This document shows, in pieces, positions 1 to 5,719 of a DNA stretch of 6,213 bases. Positions within the stretch are counted from its first letter, which is position 1. The number at the start of each line of letters is the position of its first letter. The position numbers and the translations under genes are program-made. The notes beneath the pieces were generated by a model. That model was given only the letters and a program-made list of their open reading frames with translations. It was not told the DNA's origin and searched no databases. Source of the stretch: Actinomycetota bacterium (GTDB lineage Bacteria > Actinomycetota > Acidimicrobiia > Acidimicrobiales > Ilumatobacteraceae); the NCBI GenBank assembly GCA_005800965.1, contig SYEA01000148.1, positions 1 to 6,213 of the forward strand, given 5' to 3'.

Positions 1-1
1 A

Positions 2-1291
2 AGTTTGCACACCACCGTCATCGGCCCAGATGGCAAAACCATCGAAGTGCAGATTCGTTCGCGTGACATGCACCAACGCGCCGAATGGGGAGTGGCATCG
101 CACTGGGCATACAAAGACGCGGCAACGCCACAAGAAGTGGAATGGCTGAATCGCATCATCGACTGGCAGGGCGAAGTGTCTGACCCGCGTCAATTCTTGG
201 AGGGCTTAAAGACCGACTTGGAGCAAGACGAGTTGTTCGTCTTTACCCCCAAGGGTCGTGTGGTGTCATTGCCATTGCAGGCCACGCCGGTGGACTTTGC
301 CTATGCCGTGCACACCGAGGTGGGTCATTCTTGCGTCGGTGCGCGAGTTAACGGTCGACTCGTGGCGCTGAATTATCAATTGGCTTCGGGCGACACGTGT
401 GAGATTCTTACCTCGAAGGCGCAAGGCACCGGGCCCTCGCAGGGCTGGATGGAGTTCGTCGCCTCGACTAAGGCCAAGAACAAGATCAAACAGTGGTGGA
501 CTCGCGAACAACTCGAGGACATGGTTGATGAAGGCCACGACGAGTTCGTCGAAGAACTACGCCGGGTCGGGTTGTCGATGCGGCGCATGGAGGGCTCGCC
601 CGAGTTGGCGGCTGAAGTTGCAGCACTGGGCCATGGCGACCTCAACGGTTTGCTGGCAGCAATCGGGCAGAAGAAGGTTCCGGCGCGAGCACTCGTGGCA
701 CGGCTGGTCGAGGCATTGCGGTCACCAGATTCGTCGGGTGAACTCGCAGCGATGCCGGCTATGCGCACCCGATCCAGTGCGGCGCGAGCGAAGAATTCGG
801 TGTACGTCGAAGGGCTCGACGACATCTTGGTGCGGCTGTCAAAGTGTTGCACTCCGGTGCCAGGTGACGACATCATGGGCTTCATCACGCGCGGTCGCGG
901 GGTGACCGTGCATCGTGTGGATTGCGCCAATGCGTTGTCGCTCATGAGCGAGCAGTCGGCGCGCATCATTGATGTGGAGTGGGCAGGGCTGTCCGCCGAC
1001 GACACTTTCGTGGCTGCCGTCGAAGTCGTGGCCCTCGATCGCACGCGACTATTGCGCGATGTCGCCAATGCCCTGTCCGATCAGCGCGTCAACATCGTTT
1101 CGTGCACCACCCAAACTGGGTCAGATCGCGTAGCGAGGATGCGATTTGAGTTCGAGTTCTCTGACCCCAACCACCTCCAGGCGATGTTGCGCATCATCAA
1201 GAACATCGACGGTGTGTATGACGCGTACCGCTTGTTGCCTGGCGCACCAGACACAGCGGATATCGGTTCTTCGCATCCCTCTGCGAACTAA
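2..1291 (+). CDS. rel: RelA/SpoT-family (p)ppGpp synthetase/hydrolase, C-terminal part (5' end outside window)
   Basis: This is the C-terminal part of a long ribosome-associated alarmone enzyme, which makes (and in bifunctional Rel also hydrolyses) (p)ppGpp when deacylated tRNA enters the ribosome. The frame is open to the left edge and begins in the conserved SLHTTV segment of the synthetase domain, so the true start, the HD hydrolase domain and the catalytic core are upstream. Counting from the TTG at base 5, visible parts are: the end of the synthetase domain with EVQIRSRDMHQRAEWGVASHW (about 14-34); a TGS domain at about 76-138 (DELFVFTPKG, HTEVGH), which contacts the tRNA acceptor end in this family; a helical region at about 140-260; the zinc-finger/CC domain with C281-C282, H303 and C307; and a C-terminal ACT domain at about 335-412. 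The regulatory half looks intact. The window cannot tell whether the enzyme is bifunctional. The TTG at base 5 is not a real start. The TAA stop lies 9 bases before hisS. Confidence 0.96.
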   Translation, partial: SLHTTVIGPDGKTIEVQIRSRDMHQRAEWGVASHWAYKDAATPQEVEWLNRIIDWQGEVSDPRQFLEGLKTDLEQDELFVFTPKGRVVSLPLQATPVDFAYAVHTEVGHSCVGARVNGRLVALNYQLASGDTCEILTSKAQGTGPSQGWMEFVASTKAKNKIKQWWTREQLEDMVDEGHDEFVEELRRVGLSMRRMEGSPELAAEVAALGHGDLNGLLAAIGQKKVPARALVARLVEALRSPDSSGELAAMPAMRTRSSAARAKNSVYVEGLDDILVRLSKCCTPVPGDDIMGFITRGRGVTVHRVDCANALSLMSEQSARIIDVEWAGLSADDTFVAAVEVVALDRTRLLRDVANALSDQRVNIVSCTTQTGSDRVARMRFEFEFSDPNHLQAMLRIIKNIDGVYDAYRLLPGAPDTADIGSSHPSAN

Positions 1292-1294
1292 CCT
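1289..1294 (+). promoter_or_regulatory. Possible -10 element (TAACCT) giving a leaderless hisS start
   Basis: TAACCT overlaps the rel stop codon and matches TANNNT. It ends exactly 6 bases before the hisS GTG, the spacing expected if transcription starts at the G of the start codon. No convincing -35 box is seen. It is low-confidence because the first three bases are forced by the stop codon and the motif is degenerate. Confidence 0.13.
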
Positions 1295-1300
1295 TGGCTC

Positions 1301-2554
1301 GTGCCGTCGTTTGCTACCAGCCCAGGCACCCGTGACATCCTTGCCCCAGAGGCCCCGCGATGGCGGCAGTTTCAACAAACGTTTGCCGACGTCGTCGAGT
1401 TGGCGGGTTTTGCGCACATCATTCCGCCAATGTTTGAAGACCTCGGAGTGTTTTTGCGAGTGGGCGAAACCACGGAAATCGTCACCAAAGAAATGTACGA
1501 CTTTGAAGACAAAGGTGGCCGCCGAGTGGCGTTGCGGCCCGAGCAAACTGCCAGTGTTTGTCGGGCATTCGTAGAACATCGACCGGTCACCCCATGGAAG
1601 GTGTGGTACGCCGGCCCGAATTTTCGCTACGAAAAACCACAGCAGGGTCGCTATCGCCAATTCGACCAAGTAGGTATCGAGGTTCTGGGTGTTGACGACC
1701 CGCAACTCGATGCCGAAGTCATTGGTTTGGCCGTCGAGTTTTATCGTCGCCTCGGTTTGCGGGGTGTGCAATTGTCGGTCAACTCACTCGGTGACTCAGG
1801 TGATCGAGATCGTTACGCAGTTGCTTTGCGCACGCACTTTTCAGCCAACATCGACGCACTGTCGGCTGAAAGTCGCGCCACGCTCGAGCGCAATCCACTG
1901 CGAGTTCTTGACAGCAAGCGAAGTGAAGACGCCGCGTTGATTGCTGCAGCCCCGAAAATGGCAGATCACCTGAGCGACCAGGCAGCTGCGCACTTCGTAG
2001 ATGTGCAATCGTCGCTGTTGTCGGCTGGGGTCGGCTTCGTCGTTGACGACCGCTTGGTGCGCGGTTTGGATTACTACCGACGCACCACTTTTGAATTCGT
2101 ATCCACGGCACTGTCGGCAGCCCATGTTGCAATCGGTGGCGGTGGTCGGTACGACGGCTTGGTGGCCGAACTTGGAGGGCCAGACACGCCAGGTATCGGC
2201 TTTGCGCTTGGACTGGATCGCACTCTCTTGGCTTGCGATGCCGAAGGCGTGTTTGCGCCGCCGCCTGGGCGGGTGGATGTGTTTGTGGTCGACGCCACGG
2301 GTGGCACACATGCCGGTGCGGTGTGCGCCGAATTGCGCGCTGCGGGCATCGGCACCGATCGTGCCTACGACGCCCGCAGCATGAAGGCACAAATGAAATC
2401 CGCAGATCGCGCCGGAGCCCGCTTGGCAATCATCATCGGTGAAGATGAAGCGACAGCCAAGACTGCAATCATCCGTACCATGGAAGGTGGTTCGCAACAC
2501 GTCGTGCAACGAGATGCTCTCATTGCACAAGTGCGCCAAGCGTTGCACGGCTAA
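1301..2554 (+). CDS. hisS: Histidyl-tRNA synthetase (class II)
   Basis: Cytoplasmic class II synthetase that activates histidine with ATP and loads it onto tRNA-His. The product is 417 residues, normal for bacterial HisRS. Visible signatures are SPGTRDILAPE near the N-terminus (7-17), the ATP/histidine-site block LRPEQTA (78-84), class II motif 2 around FRYEKPQQGRYRQFDQVGIE (108-127), the HisRS-specific LVRGLDYYRRTTFEF (252-266), the glycine-rich AIGGGGRYDGLV (277-288), motif 3 PGIGFALGLDR (297-307), and a C-terminal anticodon-binding domain from about 323. The histidine-specific motifs separate it from HisZ, which lacks some of them. The GTG start is fixed: it is in the same frame as rel, the rel TAA lies only three codons upstream, and the N-terminus matches the family. 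No Shine-Dalgarno sequence is visible in the 9-base gap, so translation probably depends on coupling to rel or on a leaderless mRNA. Position 82 is Gln where E. coli HisRS has Gly. Confidence 0.98.
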   Translation: MPSFATSPGTRDILAPEAPRWRQFQQTFADVVELAGFAHIIPPMFEDLGVFLRVGETTEIVTKEMYDFEDKGGRRVALRPEQTASVCRAFVEHRPVTPWKVWYAGPNFRYEKPQQGRYRQFDQVGIEVLGVDDPQLDAEVIGLAVEFYRRLGLRGVQLSVNSLGDSGDRDRYAVALRTHFSANIDALSAESRATLERNPLRVLDSKRSEDAALIAAAPKMADHLSDQAAAHFVDVQSSLLSAGVGFVVDDRLVRGLDYYRRTTFEFVSTALSAAHVAIGGGGRYDGLVAELGGPDTPGIGFALGLDRTLLACDAEGVFAPPPGRVDVFVVDATGGTHAGAVCAELRAAGIGTDRAYDARSMKAQMKSADRAGARLAIIIGEDEATAKTAIIRTMEGGSQHVVQRDALIAQVRQALHG

Positions 2555-2573
2555 CTTGTAAGACCACATCTGT

Positions 2574-4337
2574 ATGACCACATCCACCACCCTGCGCACC
2601 CACCTCTGTGGCCAACTCAATGCATCCCATGTCGGTACCACGGTGACCTTGGCAGGTTGGGTGTCTCGCCGTCGCGAGCATGGCGACAAACTCGCATTCA
2701 TCGATCTGCGTGACTTCTCGGGTGTCACACAGTGTGTTATCGACGACGGGGCCGATGCTCGCAGTGAATGGGTCGTGCAGATCACCGGCACGGTGACGAC
2801 GCGCCCTGCCGGAACGGTGAATCCCAACTTGCCGACTGGCGAAGTTGAGCTCACCAATTGCACGTTGACGGTGTTGAATTCGGCTGAGCCGCCACCGTTT
2901 CCCATCGACCAGCGCGCCGATGATGTCGACGAAAACATTCGATTGAAGTTCCGATATCTCGACGTGCGTCGCGAACGCATGCAACGCAACCTGCGCTTGC
3001 GGGCCAGCGTCAACTCCGCCATTCGTACGGCGATGGAGAGTCAGGGTTTCGTTGAGGTCGAAACCCCACTGCTCATGCCGTCGACACCTGAAGGTGCGCG
3101 CGAGTTCTTGGTGCCGTCCCGCAAGGAACCCGGTTCGTTTTATGCCTTGCCGCAATCGCCGCAGTTGTGGAAACAGTTGCTCATGGTCGCGGGCATGGAT
3201 CGTTACTACCAAATTGCACGTTGTTTGCGTGACGAAGATCTTCGTGCGGATCGGCAGTACGAGTTCACCCAACTCGACGCCGAGATGAGTTTCGTTGACA
3301 AAGAAGACGTCTTGAGCGCCATCTCGCAGGCGGTGTTGGCCGCCGCCCATGCAGCCACGGGTGTCACACCACCACCGATCGAGCAAATCACCTGGCATGA
3401 CGCCATGAATCGTTTTGGCACAGACAAGCCCGACTTGCGGTTCGGGCTCGAGCTCGTCGAGCTCACCGCGGTGTTCGCCGCCACCGAATTCAAGGCCTTC
3501 GCTACGGCCGGATCAATCAAGGGGTTGTGCGTAGATGCCGCCACGTATCCCGACGCTGCTGCAATGGGTCGCAACAAACTCGACCAACTCACCGATCGAG
3601 CCAAACAAAGTGGGGCCAAGGGCTTGGTGTGGATGAAAGTTGGCGACGGCGGGGCACTCGAGTCGCCGGTGGCCAAGTTTCTCTCTGATGCTGAAAAGTC
3701 GGCGCTTGTTGCGGCGCTTGGTGCGACCACCGGTGACTTGCTGTTGCTCGTTGCCGATGAGTGGAGCACCACTTGCGGCGTGTTGGGCACGTTACGCAAC
3801 GACATTGCTCGACCGCCCGTACACGAAGGCCCGTACCGATACGTGTGGGTGGTGGACTTTCCTCTCTTCGTCGGTGTGAACCCAACGACCAAGAAGCCAC
3901 AACCTGGTCATCATCCGTTTTGTCATCCACACCCGGACGACTTGGCCAAAATGGAAACCGACCCACTCAATGTGCGCGCGCTGGCTTACGACCTCGTGCT
4001 CAACGGGTGGGAGCTCGGTTCGGGTTCGATTCGAATCCACGAGCCCGAGTTGCAGCGGCGCGTGTTTCAACTCTTGGGCATCGATGACGAAACGGCCGAC
4101 CGTAAATTTGGTTTCTTCTTGCAGCCCTTCAAATATGGTGCACCGCCGCACGGTGGGTTTGCCTTCGGTATCGATCGTCTGGTGGCCATCTTGGCTGGCG
4201 AAGAAAACATTCGCGAAGTCATCGCATTCCCCAAGACGCAATCCGGTCTTGACCCGATGACCAATGCGCCTGGCCCGGTTGAAGCCAATCAGTTGCTTGA
4301 ACTCGGTTTGCGAACCCTGCCCAAACCAGCGAACTAG
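2574..4337 (+). CDS. aspS: Aspartyl-tRNA synthetase, bacterial type, probably non-discriminating (Asp/Asn)
   Basis: Class II synthetase of 587 residues that charges tRNA-Asp. Domains in order: N-terminal OB-fold anticodon-binding domain (about 7-105, with GWVSRRREHGDKLAFIDLRD); motif 1 region (about 150-165, FVEVETPLL); ALPQSPQLWKQLLMVAG (191-207); motif 2 with CLRDEDLRADRQYEFTQLDA (217-236; R219 is the class II arginine); the bacterial GAD insertion (about 285-400); VVDFPLF and HHPF (426-432, 446-449); and motif 3 GFAFGIDR (528-535). The GAD insertion marks it as the bacterial form, not the archaeal one. His36 and Gly80 line up, as far as I recall the family, with the residues that let Pseudomonas aeruginosa AspRS also accept tRNA-Asn, while E. 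coli has Leu and Lys there. I therefore infer the non-discriminating type, which needs GatCAB elsewhere in the genome. The ATG start is 19 bases after hisS and gives a normal N-terminus; no clear Shine-Dalgarno precedes it. Confidence 0.98.
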   Translation: MTTSTTLRTHLCGQLNASHVGTTVTLAGWVSRRREHGDKLAFIDLRDFSGVTQCVIDDGADARSEWVVQITGTVTTRPAGTVNPNLPTGEVELTNCTLTVLNSAEPPPFPIDQRADDVDENIRLKFRYLDVRRERMQRNLRLRASVNSAIRTAMESQGFVEVETPLLMPSTPEGAREFLVPSRKEPGSFYALPQSPQLWKQLLMVAGMDRYYQIARCLRDEDLRADRQYEFTQLDAEMSFVDKEDVLSAISQAVLAAAHAATGVTPPPIEQITWHDAMNRFGTDKPDLRFGLELVELTAVFAATEFKAFATAGSIKGLCVDAATYPDAAAMGRNKLDQLTDRAKQSGAKGLVWMKVGDGGALESPVAKFLSDAEKSALVAALGATTGDLLLLVADEWSTTCGVLGTLRNDIARPPVHEGPYRYVWVVDFPLFVGVNPTTKKPQPGHHPFCHPHPDDLAKMETDPLNVRALAYDLVLNGWELGSGSIRIHEPELQRRVFQLLGIDDETADRKFGFFLQPFKYGAPPHGGFAFGIDRLVAILAGEENIREVIAFPKTQSGLDPMTNAPGPVEANQLLELGLRTLPKPAN

Positions 4338-4346
4338 ACGCCAGCG

Positions 4347-5483
4347 GTGGATTTATTCACGCAGGCCGCGCTGCAGGTGCTGCGTGATCAGGCGCCGCTG
4401 GCAGCACGGTTGCGCCCGCGCACGCTCGACGACATCGTTGGTCAATCCCACCTGCTGGGTGCTGATGGCCCGCTACGCCGATTGATCGAGTCAGATCGGC
4501 TGAGCTCGATCATCTTGTGGGGCCCGCCAGGCACCGGCAAAACCACCATCGCCGAAGTAATCGCCACCGTGACCAGTCGTGAGTTCGTGCGACTCTCGGC
4601 GGTGACATCGGGGGTCAAAGACGTGCGTGAGGTGATTGATGCAGCCCGCGATCGACTTGGCCAGAACGGTCGACGCACCATCGTTTTTGTCGATGAGATT
4701 CATCGCTTCAACGCGACTCAGCAGGATTCGCTGCTGCCTGCAGTTGAGGCTGGGCTCATCACACTGATTGGTGCCACGACCGAGAACCCGTTCTTCCAGG
4801 TGAATGCGCCATTGCGCAGCAGGTCAACATTGTTGCGGCTCGAGGTGCTGTGTGATGACGACCTCGGCAAATTGTTGGAGCGCGGCGCAGCAGTCGAATC
4901 GGCAACCTTGGCGCCGGAGGCCTGCGCACTCATCGTGCAACGATGCGGGGGAGACGGCCGTCAGGCGTTGACGTCACTCGAAGTTGCCATCGCCTTGGCC
5001 AAAGATAAACAGGTTTCGTTGGCCCACGCCGAAGCCGCATTGTCGACCAGTGCATTGCGTTATGGCCGTGACGACCACTACGACGTGGTGTCGGCACTCA
5101 TCAAGAGCATGCGGGCTTCTGATGAACAAGCGGCATTGTTCTGGTTGGCGCGCATGATCGAAGCCGGTGACGACCCGCGATTCATCGCCCGGCGCTTGAT
5201 CGTGTTCGCCAGCGAAGACATCGGGCTGGCCGATGCGACTGCACTCGGTGTGGCCATCGCTGCGGCCAGCGCCGTCGAACACGTCGGGTTGCCCGAGGCG
5301 CGCTACAACCTGGCGCACGCCGTAATGCATCTGGCTGGTGCTCCAAAGAGTCGGGGTGTCGTCGAGGCCATCGATGCGGCGCAAGCAGCGTTGTTGGGTG
5401 GCGCATCAATCGAAGTTCCGCGACATCTACGCGACGGGAGTTCGCCGCACGACTCAGTGATACCGCCGCGCCGATACGATTAG
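4347..5483 (+). CDS. rarA: Replication-associated recombination protein RarA (MgsA/WRNIP1-family AAA+ ATPase), short C-terminus
   Basis: AAA+ ATPase related to clamp-loader subunits, which acts at stalled or damaged replication forks together with SSB. Visible parts are the family N-terminus MDLFTQAALQVLRDQAPLAA with RLRPRTLDDIVGQSHLLG (21-38), Walker A GPPGTGKT (59-66), Walker B IVFVDEIHRF (112-121), sensor 1 IGATTEN (141-147), the arginine-finger region LRSRS (156-160), the sensor 2 region GGDGRQALTSLE (201-212), and the RarA tetramerisation domain from about 244 (SALIKSMRASDEQAALFWLA, DPRFIARRLIVFASEDIG, APKS). The in-frame aspS stop is three codons upstream, so GTG 4347 is the earliest possible start, and the N-terminus fits the family. 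The product is 378 residues, against about 420-450 in E. coli, Bacillus and Mycobacterium RarA. It stops about 18 residues after VPRHLRD and lacks the usual tail with its YxYPH and QxYLP elements. All ATPase motifs are present, so it is probably functional. Confidence 0.95.
   Translation: MDLFTQAALQVLRDQAPLAARLRPRTLDDIVGQSHLLGADGPLRRLIESDRLSSIILWGPPGTGKTTIAEVIATVTSREFVRLSAVTSGVKDVREVIDAARDRLGQNGRRTIVFVDEIHRFNATQQDSLLPAVEAGLITLIGATTENPFFQVNAPLRSRSTLLRLEVLCDDDLGKLLERGAAVESATLAPEACALIVQRCGGDGRQALTSLEVAIALAKDKQVSLAHAEAALSTSALRYGRDDHYDVVSALIKSMRASDEQAALFWLARMIEAGDDPRFIARRLIVFASEDIGLADATALGVAIAAASAVEHVGLPEARYNLAHAVMHLAGAPKSRGVVEAIDAAQAALLGGASIEVPRHLRDGSSPHDSVIPPRRYD
5475..5480 (+). promoter_or_regulatory. 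Possible -10 element (TACGAT) ahead of the small membrane protein gene
   Basis: TACGAT fits the TANNNT consensus of actinobacterial housekeeping -10 boxes and ends 10 bases before ATG 5491, which would place the transcript start only a few bases upstream of the codon. No good -35 hexamer is visible at 16-18 bases upstream. It lies inside the last codons of rarA, and matches of this kind are common by chance, so it is only a candidate for a secondary promoter driving the small gene and alaS. Confidence 0.18.
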
Positions 5484-5490
5484 AGCACTC

Positions 5491-5715
5491 ATGTTTCGTC
5501 GTCTTTTCTGGTTCGTGCTCGGTGGCCTTGCTGCGTTGTTCGGTTACGGATGGCTGCGTCGCCAGGCCGATCAATTGGCCACCAAAGAGTCGGTCGATCA
5601 ATTCATTGACGGTCTCGTTGACCGGGTTATCACCGTAAAAGACAAGGTCTCTGACACAGTGAACGGCGCGACGGGCAGCAAACGCGACTCGACGAGCGAC
5701 GACCTCTTCGAGTAA
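5491..5715 (+). CDS. Small single-pass membrane protein of unknown function, between rarA and alaS (DUF6167-like)
   Basis: A 74-residue protein with a short basic N-terminus (MFRR), one hydrophobic aromatic-rich helix at about 5-22 (LFWFVLGGLAALFGYGWL), then a positive patch (RRQ) and a probable amphipathic helix from about 26 to 58. Its tail is polar and acidic, ending DDLFE. The segment lacks a convincing signal-peptidase site, so I read it as a membrane anchor; the charges flanking it are positive on both sides, so orientation is uncertain. Function is unknown. Streptomyces and relatives carry a small protein starting MFRR-FWF just before alaS (annotated DUF6167, from memory), and both the opening residues and the position match, so I infer a divergent member of that group. 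The ATG lies 7 bases after the rarA stop and the TAA lies 4 bases before alaS, which supports it as a real operon gene. There is no clear Shine-Dalgarno. Confidence 0.8.
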   Translation: MFRRLFWFVLGGLAALFGYGWLRRQADQLATKESVDQFIDGLVDRVITVKDKVSDTVNGATGSKRDSTSDDLFE

Positions 5716-5719
5716 GCCG

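Noticed and set aside
5..7. TTG at base 5 as a start codon for a short Rel-like protein
   Set aside because: It lies inside the conserved SLHTTV segment of the synthetase domain and the frame is open to the window edge, so the gene begins upstream.
376..1068. Open frame on the - strand (230 codons) opposite rel
   Set aside because: Low-complexity Ser/Arg/Thr-rich translation antisense to conserved Rel domains; a codon-usage shadow.
2555..2573. The 19-base hisS-aspS gap as a terminator, T-box or riboswitch
   Set aside because: It is far too short for a structured leader and contains no hairpin followed by a T run.
1841..3022. Long open frame on the - strand (393 codons) across the hisS/aspS junction
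   Set aside because: It is antisense to two certain synthetase genes, its translation is rich in Arg, Ser and Cys with no recognisable motif, and such frames are expected opposite moderately GC-rich genes.
2520..3398. Open frame on the - strand (292 codons) opposite aspS
   Set aside because: It fully shadows the N-terminal half of aspS, shows no domain-like pattern, and overlaps the other antisense frame.
3448..3463. Palindrome-like GAGCTCGTCGAGCTC within aspS
   Set aside because: It encodes Glu-Leu-Val-Glu-Leu in the reading frame using favoured codons; no partner element or intergenic setting suggests a regulatory site.
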